Shown: in pieces, positions 50,932 to 59,004 of the stretch
Numbering within the stretch: position 1 is the stretch's first letter
Layout: each line of letters starts with the position of its first letter
Origin: UBA1858 sp965262455
GTDB taxonomy: Bacteria > Pseudomonadota > Gammaproteobacteria > UBA4575
NCBI GenBank assembly: GCA_965262455.1
Contig: CBDHFH010000002.1
Coordinates: 1-64,000, forward strand
Direction of reading: 5' to 3'
DNA: 64,000 bases
Notes under the pieces: model-generated
What the model was told of the DNA's origin: nothing
The model's database searches: none
What the model saw: only the letters and a program-made list of their open reading frames with translations
Translations under genes and position numbers: made by a program

Positions 50932-51680
50932 ACTGCACAGAAGCAAGGGAGCTTATTAACAATCTCGATCAGCTAGCTCAAGACAGCGCACAATACAGCA
51001 ACTTGGAAAAGCATATAATTGAATGCGCATCATGCAAGACTTATCACAATGACATCAGTGACATAATCACTATGGTAGATCATCAAGCCAAGCTTAGTGC
51101 ACCGGAGTATTTAACAGAAAAAATAGTCGATGCACTTAATCAAGAGCATGCACATTCAGCGCGCAAAACTACTAACACCTGGCTAAAACCTCTAATCACA
51201 CATACATTCGCGCTTGCGGCAGGCGCAGCGATTGCGATGTTATTTGCAGGTCAACTATTTTTTGTTAAGCCATCACTGCATGAATTGGTAGATTTACATA
51301 GCGATGCACTTACAAACACTCTATATCACATTGAGAGCAATGAACGACATACAATTAAGCCATGGCTGGCAAAAAATTTAGGCTTATCGCCTAACGTGAA
51401 AGATTTTAGCGAATTAGGCTTCCCTCTGACAGGCGCCAGGATCGAACAACATCACAGTCATCTTGCAGCATTAGTCTATAAACGAAGAAAACATATCATT
51501 AATTTATTCATTACGACTAAAAACTACAATCAATTTAAAACAAAGCAGCACTTCAGTCAGAATGGCTTCAATGTTATCGAATTACAACACAATGACTTTA
51601 TCTACTGGGCGGTCTCTGACCTGAACAAAAAAGAACTTAACGAATTTTTGAATATCGTTAAACAATCAAATATGCAATGA
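50928..51680 (+). CDS. Transmembrane anti-sigma factor with zinc-binding domain
   Basis: 250 aa. The N-terminal anti-sigma domain has H-I-I-E-C-A-S-C (the H-x3-C-x2-C zinc motif, residues about 29-36). One membrane segment lies near residues 90-110 (F-A-L-A-A-G-A-A-I-A-M-L-F-A-G). The remaining 140 residues are periplasmic, contain several His, and presumably sense the signal. It overlaps the ECF gene by 4 bp and should hold that sigma factor at the membrane. The stop lies 41 bp from the convergent gene. Confidence 0.88.
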   Translation: MNCTEARELINNLDQLAQDSAQYSNLEKHIIECASCKTYHNDISDIITMVDHQAKLSAPEYLTEKIVDALNQEHAHSARKTTNTWLKPLITHTFALAAGAAIAMLFAGQLFFVKPSLHELVDLHSDALTNTLYHIESNERHTIKPWLAKNLGLSPNVKDFSELGFPLTGARIEQHHSHLAALVYKRRKHIINLFITTKNYNQFKTKQHFSQNGFNVIELQHNDFIYWAVSDLNKKELNEFLNIVKQSNMQ

Positions 51681-51721
51681 GTACTAAATCACTTTCAGTA
51701 AAGACCCAAAGATTACTAAAT

Positions 51722-52606
51722 CTAATTGTTGCGAATCGAATACCTGCAACCAAATACAGCCAACATTATGCCCATCAATAATAGTGCAGGAATTGGCATT
51801 GGCACATTGACCGGGTCTGGTGTGGCCGGCGCATCACCTGTGGCAAAGGCGAACGCAGTGTTGCCTCCAACAGGGTCAATAAAAATTGCATCATTTTCAA
51901 ACAATGTCACAGTTGTTGCTGATAATGTGAATGTCTCACAATAGCTATCCACACTAGGCATAGTGATACATCCATCTAAGTCATCACCTGATAAATTGAA
52001 CGCCGCAAAGTCACCTGACGTAGAACTAACAGTAATATTGGACGAAGCTGATGCATCATCACCTACAACACCATCAGTTGTTGCTGAACCGGTAATACTT
52101 GCGACAATGGCGAATGTAACATCAACATTAAATGCATTTTCATTGACGATATCTATCACTGCATTGATATTATTCGCTGCATCCGCGTCATAACTTCCAC
52201 CTGGTATGGTTGCATCTGAAATTAGCTTGAAAGTATCAGCTACAGTTGCTGGATCAACATTAGGCGTCGAAAATGCAACACCAGATGGGCCGACAATTTC
52301 CCGCGGGATTACAGATGATGATGCTGAACCACGTAATGTTGCCATCTGAGTTTGTGTGATATCACCAGTGCCACTAGTGACCTCAGTTGCAGGACTGTAA
52401 AAAAAGCTTGCTCCCAGCACGACATCAACAGGATTACTGGTACCGCTCTCAACCGCATTGACCACATAAAGTTCAAATGTCACTTGCGCTTGACCAGAGG
52501 CAGTTCCCGCCACGGCTAGCTGCATAAAGACAAAATACGATAATGTTAACGGAATTGACCTCGCGAATATTTTTTTTACGCTTTGAGTAAATTTAGAGAT
52601 TGCCAC
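51722..52606 (-). CDS. Exported protein with C-terminal sorting-like tail
   Basis: No enzyme family recognised. The 294-aa protein starts at a GTG and has a signal peptide ending near A-V-A-G-T-A-S-G-Q-A. The mature part is beta-prone and rich in Ala, Ser, Thr and Asp. The C-terminus reads V-N-V-P-M-P-I-P, about 18 hydrophobic residues, then F-G-C-R-Y-S-I-R-N-N. This three-part tail resembles sorting signals such as PEP-CTERM but lacks the exact PEP motif. It closely parallels the tail of the protein at 20037-20621 (V-P-M ... G-x-R-x-S). Probably a surface protein. Confidence 0.7.
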   Translation of the reverse strand: MAISKFTQSVKKIFARSIPLTLSYFVFMQLAVAGTASGQAQVTFELYVVNAVESGTSNPVDVVLGASFFYSPATEVTSGTGDITQTQMATLRGSASSSVIPREIVGPSGVAFSTPNVDPATVADTFKLISDATIPGGSYDADAANNINAVIDIVNENAFNVDVTFAIVASITGSATTDGVVGDDASASSNITVSSTSGDFAAFNLSGDDLDGCITMPSVDSYCETFTLSATTVTLFENDAIFIDPVGGNTAFAFATGDAPATPDPVNVPMPIPALLLMGIMLAVFGCRYSIRNN

Positions 52607-52804
52607 GACAAAACCCTGTTCTTGTAATTTTTTCGCAACTTAACAAGTTAAGATTTCATTTCAGTGAATGAATGTCATTTAATATATTTGTAATAATTTA
52701 AGCGTGCATACTTGATTAGATATTATTAAAAATTGAATGGATTCATTTACATGAAACTCAATGAGTTGTGAGACCAAGCTGTTACTGCGCCTAAAAAAAG
52801 ATCA

Positions 52805-52833
52805 CAAAAAAAACCGCACTCTTAAAGAATGCG
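52805..52833 (-). terminator. Orphan minus-strand terminator
   Basis: On the minus strand CGCATTC-TTTAA-GAGTGCG followed by GTTTTTTTTG: a 7-bp stem with one G-U pair and a run of eight T, a good rho-independent terminator. No minus-strand gene lies upstream of it; the nearest gene to the right, the porin at 53175, is on the plus strand. It may therefore end an unannotated RNA from the 52834-53174 interval. The rest of the 568-bp gap (52607-53174) holds a Fur box but no open frame. Confidence 0.7.
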
Positions 52834-53063
52834 ACGATAATTTTCTCATCTTGTGCAACGATTTCTTTCTAGCTAAATGAAACACTGGAGCATTAACAGG
52901 ATCAATCATTCCCTTATTAAGGACCATCTAATAACAATAAAGTAATTATTAACAATTTAAATACTTAACATATATTTCAGTCGGCCTGCGTTTATGCCTG
53001 CAATCTGGCAACTATGTCAGCACTCCTTCTGCTTACTTAAAAAAAGAATAATATATTATGAAT

Positions 53064-53088
53064 CTAAATAAGAATGAGTTGCATTTGC
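53064..53088 (+). promoter_or_regulatory. Fur box upstream of the porin/FMN-binding/PepSY operon
   Basis: Read on the minus strand this 25-bp site matches the extended Fur form (GCAAATGAGAATCATTCTCATTTGC) at 20 positions; its core there is ACTCATTCTTATTT. It overlaps TTGCAT (53079-53084), a possible -35 with TATAAG 15 bp further on, so it could repress the porin operon under iron sufficiency. Confidence 0.6.
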
Positions 53089-53174
53089 ACTAGTGTTAAT
53101 ATAAGCTTCTCACACTAACTATTCATGCTAATAGATATTTTATCTAATTATTACAGTTACTTAGGGAGCACGTT

Positions 53175-54530
53175 ATGAAAATCAAACCATTTTCATTTGG
53201 CATTCTCATAGGTTTGGCTGTTATTTTTGCTGGCAACGTCTCTGCAAGTGAAAAAATAATGGTCGACAAGGAAGAATATGAGCAGCTAAAAGCCGCAGTA
53301 AAATTCCTCATGTCTGAACGAGAAGCCAACCAACAGGCTGTTGAAGACGCGAAAGCCGCCGCCGAAGAAGCAGCTGCATCGGCACAAGTCGCTAGTGAAA
53401 CGGCTGAAGAAGCCACTGAAGTCGCAGAAGCAGCCGCAGAAGCGATAGATGATCAAAGTGGTGTCAATCGCTGGTTTGAGAAAACACAAATTGGTGGTTA
53501 TGCCGAAGTGCTCTATAACAATGGCACACAAAACAGTGACAACAGTGACAACATCAGCAATGAACTCGACGTACAAAGATTCATTTTTTACATCGGACAT
53601 CAATTCACAGATAACTTGAGATTTTTCTCAGAAACGGAGTTAGAGCATTCTCGTGCCGGACGCGCAGATGACGATCCCGGCCATGTTGAGTTAGAACAAG
53701 CCTATGTTGAATGGGACTATGCACAAAACCATAGTGTGCTTGCTGGCTTACACTTGCCCCCTATCGGTATTATTAACGAGACTCATGAGCCAGAAACATT
53801 TTACGGCGTGGAGCGTCCACGAGTGGAGTCACGCATTATCCCAACTACATATCGCGTGATTGGCATTAAAGGTCATGGTCAGTTTGCAGATGGTTTCAGT
53901 TATGATTTAGGCATTCATGAAGGATTACAGTTTGATGATGGTGATCTGGATATTCGTGATTCCCGCCAAAGTGGTGCGCGCGCTAATGCTGATTCACTTG
54001 CCGGGACCGGACGTATCAAATATACAGGCATGCCAGGATTAGAAGTCGCTGCTAGTTTGCAGTATCAATCTGACATGGTGCAAGATGGAATCTCCAATGA
54101 TAATTTAGAACGTGATGCTATTGATGCAGATGGTTCTGTCGATGGCATATTATCGTCTGTCCATGCTATCTATGAAAACGGACCATTTGGATTGCGTGCA
54201 TTGTATAGCCGCTGGGACATTGACGATGCCATTGAAGACTTAGATGATGGCGATGGTCGCGATGAAATGGAAGGCTGGTATATTGAACCTTCATGGCGTC
54301 TCACCGACAACTTGGGTGTCTTTGCACGCTATAACTTTATTGATGAGCGTGCAGGCAGTAATGATGGTGAAGCCGAGGATTCGGAAGAGAGACGTTGGCT
54401 ATTAGGTATGAATTACTGGCTACATCCTAATGTGGTATTTAAAGCGGATGTACAATTTGAAGACGACCAAGATCGCGATGACGAAAATGACCTTGATGGA
54501 TTCAATCTTGGTGTTGGTTGGAGCTTCTAG
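53175..54530 (+). CDS. Outer-membrane porin, OprO/OprP-like
   Basis: 451 aa. A signal peptide ends near N-V-S-A-S. An Ala/Glu-rich coiled coil follows (about residues 30-95, V-D-K-E-E-Y-E-Q-L-K then repeated A-E-E-A / E-V-A-E-A), which probably forms a periplasmic stalk or trimerises the pore. Residues about 105-451 are alternating beta strands in the style of the phosphate-selective porin O/P family (G-G-Y-A-E-V-L-Y, L-E-Q-A-Y-V-E-W, A-G-L-H-L-P-P-I-G). The last residue is Phe, as the outer-membrane assembly signal requires. The barrel is highly acidic, so anion selectivity is doubtful. It begins an operon with an FMN-binding and a PepSY protein behind a Fur box. Confidence 0.87.
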   Translation: MKIKPFSFGILIGLAVIFAGNVSASEKIMVDKEEYEQLKAAVKFLMSEREANQQAVEDAKAAAEEAAASAQVASETAEEATEVAEAAAEAIDDQSGVNRWFEKTQIGGYAEVLYNNGTQNSDNSDNISNELDVQRFIFYIGHQFTDNLRFFSETELEHSRAGRADDDPGHVELEQAYVEWDYAQNHSVLAGLHLPPIGIINETHEPETFYGVERPRVESRIIPTTYRVIGIKGHGQFADGFSYDLGIHEGLQFDDGDLDIRDSRQSGARANADSLAGTGRIKYTGMPGLEVAASLQYQSDMVQDGISNDNLERDAIDADGSVDGILSSVHAIYENGPFGLRALYSRWDIDDAIEDLDDGDGRDEMEGWYIEPSWRLTDNLGVFARYNFIDERAGSNDGEAEDSEERRWLLGMNYWLHPNVVFKADVQFEDDQDRDDENDLDGFNLGVGWSF

Positions 54531-54557
54531 GCAACCCTTAAACTCATAGAGTCTTTA

Positions 54558-55091
54558 ATGTACAAAAACAAAATCAAACTGACTTTTTTTGTTTCTCTGC
54601 TCGCACTGGTCATTTTTAATTTGGTCAGTGCGAAAGGAGTGTACCTTGAACCAGAGGCTTTTCTTTCAGACATTTTTGATCAGGCAACGCCTGAACCTTC
54701 ACGCTTATTAATTAAAGGAGAATTAAAAAAAGAGATTAAGAATATTCTCGGACACCGTTACAAATCAATTCGTGTTCCCTACTGGCAAAAAGATGGGCGC
54801 ACAGTATGGATTCTTGAAGAGATCGGCAAAGAACTGCCCATCACAGCCGCCTTTGCTGTGTCGAACAATAAGATTGAAGAGTTTAAAGTTCTGATCTTTC
54901 GTGAAAGTCGTGGCTGGGAGATCCGCCATGATTTTTTCACCCAACAATTCTACGGTGCACATCTGCTACCAAAACAAAAACTAAGCCACCACATTGACAA
55001 CATTACGGGTGCAACCATGTCTGTTGATGCTATGAAGAAACTATCGCGTATGGCTCTATATCTGCACGAGCAAGTAACTACTCAAGAATAG
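54558..55091 (+). CDS. Periplasmic FMN-binding domain protein
   Basis: 177 aa. An N-terminal signal or anchor (about residues 7-25) is followed by an FMN_bind domain. The site for covalent FMN attachment by an ApbE-type flavin transferase is visible as D-N-I-T-G-A-T-M-S (residues 147-155), with Thr153 the likely anchor. Such proteins carry electrons on the periplasmic side, as in RnfG/NqrC and extracellular electron-transfer systems. It lies 27 bp after the porin and 126 bp before the PepSY-TM gene. No ApbE gene is in the window. Confidence 0.87.
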   Translation: MYKNKIKLTFFVSLLALVIFNLVSAKGVYLEPEAFLSDIFDQATPEPSRLLIKGELKKEIKNILGHRYKSIRVPYWQKDGRTVWILEEIGKELPITAAFAVSNNKIEEFKVLIFRESRGWEIRHDFFTQQFYGAHLLPKQKLSHHIDNITGATMSVDAMKKLSRMALYLHEQVTTQE

Positions 55092-55217
55092 TAATTTTGC
55101 AGAAAACGAAGCTATTGCCTCCAAAGGTAATATAGCATTTCATGCTAACGATATTACACTGCTGTGCCAGTACTACATTTGCACCTCACTCATAGCACCG
55201 CAGAATAATAAAAATTT

Positions 55218-55937
55218 ATGGCTAAGTTACATATATGGCACCGTTACATAGGCATAGCAATTTCTGTGCTGGTAATTATATTATCGGTAACCGGCTTGTT
55301 ATTAAATTTTACCGATACACTTAAACTCAATCGCAGTTATACCAGCGCCAATTGGTTGCTCGACCACTACAATATCGGCGAATTTCAGGTTAACTCATTT
55401 GATACTGAAGAACATATAGTTTCTCAAGCCAGCGACTTTATTTATCTAGACGGTCGCTATGTGTTTAACTTATCGGACTCGTTAGTCGGAGCAATCACTC
55501 AGGCGTCCAATATTTTATTAGCGACGCAATCAAGTTTATTACTGATAGATAAACAAGGTCAGATGGTTGACGAGATCGGCAGTTATTCTGGTTTACCGGA
55601 AAGCCCGCTAGGAATAGCCAAAACATCTCAAGGCCATGCTGTTATACGCGGTGTGAATACTTACTGGAAAGGCAGCGCTGAACTGTCTGCATGGCAGCCA
55701 TTACAAGGTCCGCATCCTAAATGGGTCGCTCCTGTGACTACACCCGATGAGATAAACAACCAGATACAACAACATGCACGTAGTCATGAAATAAATTATG
55801 AGCGTGTATTACTGGACTTGCACAGTGGCAGACTACTCGGTACCTGGGGACAAAATATAATGTCGTTGTCTGCGGCATTATTATTAATACTGGCAGCGAC
55901 TGGAATTATTATCTGGCTGAGAAAAAAGCCAAATTAA
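55218..55937 (+). CDS. PepSY-associated transmembrane protein
   Basis: 239 aa. An N-terminal helix begins after H-I-W-H-R-Y-I-G-I-A (the His-containing start typical of PepSY-TM proteins) and a second helix lies near the C-terminus (about 212-233), flanking a periplasmic domain. L-D-L-H-S-G-R-L-L-G-T-W-G just before the last helix is the other family signature. Members include inner-membrane reductases of ferric siderophores, which bind haem through helix histidines; this is a short two-helix form. Following the porin and FMN-binding genes, it may pass electrons from the membrane to the flavoprotein. Confidence 0.85.
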   Translation: MAKLHIWHRYIGIAISVLVIILSVTGLLLNFTDTLKLNRSYTSANWLLDHYNIGEFQVNSFDTEEHIVSQASDFIYLDGRYVFNLSDSLVGAITQASNILLATQSSLLLIDKQGQMVDEIGSYSGLPESPLGIAKTSQGHAVIRGVNTYWKGSAELSAWQPLQGPHPKWVAPVTTPDEINNQIQQHARSHEINYERVLLDLHSGRLLGTWGQNIMSLSAALLLILAATGIIIWLRKKPN

Positions 55938-55944
55938 TTAGCGC

Positions 55945-56427
55945 TCATTCGACGGCAATATTTATTATCGGTGCAAACTCCGTTAATGCGCGCTGATATA
56001 CTTTACGTTTAAAGAAAACAACATCATTAATGGGTTGCCAATAGTCTACCCAAGCCCAGCCGTCAAATTCAGGGATATCTGAATTCTGTAAATCGATACG
56101 ACTTTCATCCGAGACCATACGCAACAGAAACCAGCGCTGTTTTTGACCGATACATTTAGGGAAGCAGCGTCGTCTGATTAAATGAGGGGGTAATCGATAT
56201 CTGAGCCAGTCTTTGGAAATTGCAACTACTTCAACATCGTTGCGCGTTAAGCCTGTTTCTTCTTTAAGCTCTCGATAGAGTGCTTGTTCGGGAGATTCGT
56301 TTTCGCTGATTCCGCCTTGTGGGAATTGCCAGGCATCCTGGCCATGACGCTTACACCATAATAAGCGACCAGAATCGTTATATAAAACGATGCCTACATT
56401 TGCTCGATACCCCTGTGAATCTATCAT
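55945..56427 (-). CDS. rppH: RNA pyrophosphohydrolase
   Basis: Nudix hydrolase of 160 aa that removes pyrophosphate from mRNA 5' ends and triggers decay. The Nudix box G-G-I-S-E-N-E-S-P-E-Q-A-L-Y-R-E-L-K-E-E is followed by T-G-L. The N-terminus M-I-D-S-Q-G-Y-R-A-N-V-G-I-V-L is the standard RppH start, and W-V-D-Y-W-Q-P-I lies near the C-terminus. Divergent from the HAD phosphatase gene, a pairing common in gammaproteobacteria. Confidence 0.95.
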   Translation of the reverse strand: MIDSQGYRANVGIVLYNDSGRLLWCKRHGQDAWQFPQGGISENESPEQALYRELKEETGLTRNDVEVVAISKDWLRYRLPPHLIRRRCFPKCIGQKQRWFLLRMVSDESRIDLQNSDIPEFDGWAWVDYWQPINDVVFFKRKVYQRALTEFAPIINIAVE

Positions 56428-56568
56428 TTGTTATATTGTTAGATTTAATAGACTTAAGCTATTCTTTCACATGCACCGAATTGGCGCAAATGCACCTCTA
56501 ATTTAGCCTAACGTCGTCGATATGGACGGCAAATTACAATATTTCATATAGATTACACAGGAGGCCCT

Positions 56569-57219
56569 TTGGCACTGGCACTTTTTGATCTCGACGAGAC
56601 ACTGCTCGCGGGCGATAGCGATTACTTATGGGGACAACATCTGGTAGAACAAGGGGCGGTCGATCGAGAATACTACGAACGCACCAACCGTGAGTTTTAT
56701 GATCAATATAAACAAGGCACGCTCGATATCTATGAGTTTTCCCGCTTTGCATTCAAACCACTTAGTGAACACCCACTGGATACACTTAAACAGTGGCGGG
56801 CAGATTTTGTGAACCAAAAAATCAAACCCATCATTACCGACAAAGGCATTGCTGCCATTGAAAAGCATCGTCAAGCAGGTGACCACTTAATTATTATCAC
56901 ATCGACGAATCAGTTTATCACTCAGCCCATTGCTGAAATATTTGGAGTACATCAACTGATTGCCGCTCAACTCAAGACGCTAGATGGAAAATATACTGGC
57001 GAACTTGATGTGCCTTGTTTTGCTCACCACAAGATTGATCGTTTGAACGATTGGCTAAAAGACAGCGGACTTAATTTACAAGGAAGTTATGCTTATAGCG
57101 ATTCACATAACGACTTGCCTTTGCTCAATGCTGTGGATCATCCTTATGCTGTCGACCCAGATGAAAAATTGCGTGCACATGCTATGCAGAATAATTGGGA
57201 GATTATTTCCTTTAGGTAA
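56569..57219 (+). CDS. HAD-family hydrolase (SerB-like, subfamily IB)
   Basis: Cytoplasmic phosphatase of 216 aa. The catalytic motif D-L-D-E-T-L (Asp7 and Asp9) is at the N-terminus, the Ser/Thr motif I-I-T-S-T-N lies mid-protein, and Y-S-D-S-H-N-D-L-P-L is the metal-binding motif IV. The layout matches the HAD-IB phosphatases related to phosphoserine phosphatase; the substrate is not deducible. The start is a TTG preceded 5 bp upstream by a perfect AGGAGG. It is divergent from rppH. Confidence 0.9.
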   Translation: MALALFDLDETLLAGDSDYLWGQHLVEQGAVDREYYERTNREFYDQYKQGTLDIYEFSRFAFKPLSEHPLDTLKQWRADFVNQKIKPIITDKGIAAIEKHRQAGDHLIIITSTNQFITQPIAEIFGVHQLIAAQLKTLDGKYTGELDVPCFAHHKIDRLNDWLKDSGLNLQGSYAYSDSHNDLPLLNAVDHPYAVDPDEKLRAHAMQNNWEIISFR

Positions 57220-57221
57220 AG

Positions 57222-57662
57222 TCACTCACAGACATTATTACTAACTCGTTGAAAGTCACTCAAGTGCTTTTCAACTTCTACTTGTTCACGTTTAGTTAAT
57301 GCCTGGTACTTGCGTTCATAAGGCCAACCGTATCCCCAACGATACCAGTTGTAAAAATAGGGACTGCCACCAACGCGAACACCTTCATACATTATTTTAG
57401 CGAGAACTGCATCTTGTGTTTTTTCCAGCACGCAGTTTTTGAGTGCCATATCTGCAGTTAGACGCTGTTGTTGCGTCCCTCCTTGCCAATAGGCAATATC
57501 ATGCTCTAGACAACAAGCGCACCAATTATGATGGCTAATTAAAGACTCATCAGGAAACAATGAGCAGCCATCACTACTAAATTGGCTCAATTGTTCGTTA
57601 CTATCGCAGCCTGCTGTAAGTAGCAGCATTAACAAACTAACAACTTTTTTATCGCAATTCAT
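57222..57662 (-). CDS. Phospholipase A2-like lipoprotein
   Basis: 146 aa. A lipoprotein signal ends L-L-T-A-G-C. The mature part has a Cys-rich segment, D-G-C-S-L-F-P-D then W-C-A-C-C-L-E-H-D-I-A-Y-W-Q-G-G-T and A-D-M-A-L-K-N-C, which resembles the C-C-x-x-H-D-x-x-Y catalytic motif of the PLA2 fold, with the His-Asp dyad present. Actual phospholipase activity is not proven; bacterial relatives are mostly untested. The ATG at 57662 is chosen; a GTG two codons upstream is possible. It ends 2 bp from the convergent HAD gene. Confidence 0.75.
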   Translation of the reverse strand: MNCDKKVVSLLMLLLTAGCDSNEQLSQFSSDGCSLFPDESLISHHNWCACCLEHDIAYWQGGTQQQRLTADMALKNCVLEKTQDAVLAKIMYEGVRVGGSPYFYNWYRWGYGWPYERKYQALTKREQVEVEKHLSDFQRVSNNVCE

Positions 57663-57687
57663 GAACACTAATGAGTATTCATGTTTT

Positions 57688-58086
57688 TTAAGACTGATAC
57701 TTCCAGCAAATATTTACTTTTCGCTTACCCCATTGCAGAGCCGCTTTACGGTCATTACCCATATAAATATCTATTTTCTTTTTCCATCGTTTATTCATTT
57801 TATCGAGCACAATAAAGTCATCATTAAACCCCTCTACACTTATTAAGGTGCCCACAGTTAATCCCATCGCTAATAAATCTCTCGACACTGCAACCACACG
57901 CATCCCAGGCTTTAATTTATTGCCCCAGGCAGTAATGGTCGGCGTTGAGTCGGTTTCCTCAACTGAAGAGGTGTAAGCGGTAGCTGTTACTGACATTTGT
58001 CGTGATTTATCCTCGCATGCATGTACATTTGGAAATGTAGACAGCAACGTAATGACAGTAATAATAGATATTTTTAGTGTTTTCAT
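57688..58086 (-). CDS. Exported 3D-domain protein
   Basis: 132 aa with a signal peptide (cleavage near V-H-A). The rest is a 3D (double-psi beta-barrel, MltA/RlpA-related) domain: V-T-A-T-A-Y-T-S, A-W-G-N-K-L-K-P-G-M-R, V-A-V-S-R-D-L and V-L-D-K-M-N-K-R-W-K-K-K-I-D-I-Y-M-G, with aspartates typical of the family. Related domains bind or cleave peptidoglycan glycan strands. The ATG at 58086 gives a clean signal peptide; the frame is open 9 codons further. Confidence 0.8.
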   Translation of the reverse strand: MKTLKISIITVITLLSTFPNVHACEDKSRQMSVTATAYTSSVEETDSTPTITAWGNKLKPGMRVVAVSRDLLAMGLTVGTLISVEGFNDDFIVLDKMNKRWKKKIDIYMGNDRKAALQWGKRKVNICWKYQS

Positions 58087-58152
58087 AAATATACTCAAAC
58101 AATACTGAATCATATTTCAATAAAATAAATGATAAGAGAATAAGGCGGCTTA

Positions 58153-58764
58153 TTAATTCAATGCGCCAAATTTGACAAGCAAAGCATAAATTGATTCAGC
58201 CAAAACACGGTAACCTTTTTGATTTAAATGCACGGCATCTGATTTATAGTTGTTATCTCGCAATAAATCGGACAACACATCTTCCATCAACACTAATTGA
58301 TATTCATCTGCCAGTTCTGCATAGAATGGTGCGGCATCAGAAAACAGCTTTTTTTCCGGCACCCCGACTAATATGACATCAATTCCGCGCGCTTGCATGA
58401 GCTCAATCATACTAGCAATATTATTTTTTATTTGGTGCTTATTTCTATTACGCAAGATATCGTTACCGCCTTCTAACAACACCACCAAGGTCGGCTGCAC
58501 ATCATCTAGCACTTGAGGTAAACGCAGTAATCCTTGCGCTGTTTCTTCTCCGGACACACCTGATGCAATCACTTCAAGGCCGCTTAGCTGTGCTAATACG
58601 ACTGGATAACTATAGCTCTCAGAGGCACCCACACCCACTGTTAAACTATCACCAAACGCAAGAATGACATCATCCTGTGAGAGTGGGGTTAATGAAAGAC
58701 TTTCAGAACAGGCATACAAAAAGATGCAACTAGCTAGTAAAAACAGTGAGCAATATCTACGCAT
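58153..58764 (-). CDS. tesA: GDSL-family esterase / lysophospholipase (TesA-like)
   Basis: Periplasmic SGNH hydrolase of 203 aa resembling TesA (arylesterase, acyl-CoA thioesterase I, lysophospholipase L1). A lipoprotein-like signal (L-Y-A-C-S) is followed by the SGNH blocks: G-D-S-L-T-V-G-V-G-A (catalytic Ser), the Gly block in A-S-G-V-S-G-E-E-T, G-G-N-D-I-L and D-A-V-H-L-N-Q-K-G-Y (catalytic Asp-His). Located between the 3D-domain gene and the DUF3012 gene on the same strand. Confidence 0.9.
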   Translation of the reverse strand: MRRYCSLFLLASCIFLYACSESLSLTPLSQDDVILAFGDSLTVGVGASESYSYPVVLAQLSGLEVIASGVSGEETAQGLLRLPQVLDDVQPTLVVLLEGGNDILRNRNKHQIKNNIASMIELMQARGIDVILVGVPEKKLFSDAAPFYAELADEYQLVLMEDVLSDLLRDNNYKSDAVHLNQKGYRVLAESIYALLVKFGALN

Positions 58765-58799
58765 TAATATGCAACCGACATTGATTATTAGGTTGTGAA

Positions 58800-58991
58800 T
58801 TACTTGCCATTAAAAAGACAATGCTTCGCATAATCTTTTGCTTCATTGATGGTCCATTCACCTTTTACTTTGGCATCAAGTTGTGCACACCACTTTTCAC
58901 TGCCCACATCAGGAGCACAAGCAGTTAAACTCACACTTGTTAATAGAAGAGCACAGACAAATCCAGCAACTGTGAGTGTAACTTTCGGCAT
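58800..58991 (-). CDS. DUF3012 small lipoprotein
   Basis: 63 aa. A lipoprotein signal ends L-T-A-C, followed by A-P-D-V-G-S-E-K-W-C, then G-E-W-T-I-N-E-A-K-D-Y-A-K-H-C-L-F, the DUF3012 pattern of small gammaproteobacterial lipoproteins. Two mature cysteines beyond the lipid Cys may form a disulfide. Function unknown. It lies 13 bp after the PfkB-family kinase gene on the same strand, so co-transcription is likely. Confidence 0.85.
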   Translation of the reverse strand: MPKVTLTVAGFVCALLLTSVSLTACAPDVGSEKWCAQLDAKVKGEWTINEAKDYAKHCLFNGK

Positions 58992-59004
58992 AATTTGGTA
59001 CGGA

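Noticed and set aside
57661..57846. Plus-strand 61-codon frame
   Set aside because: It overlaps the 3D-domain gene on the other strand and has an unnatural hydrophobic composition with no ribosome site.
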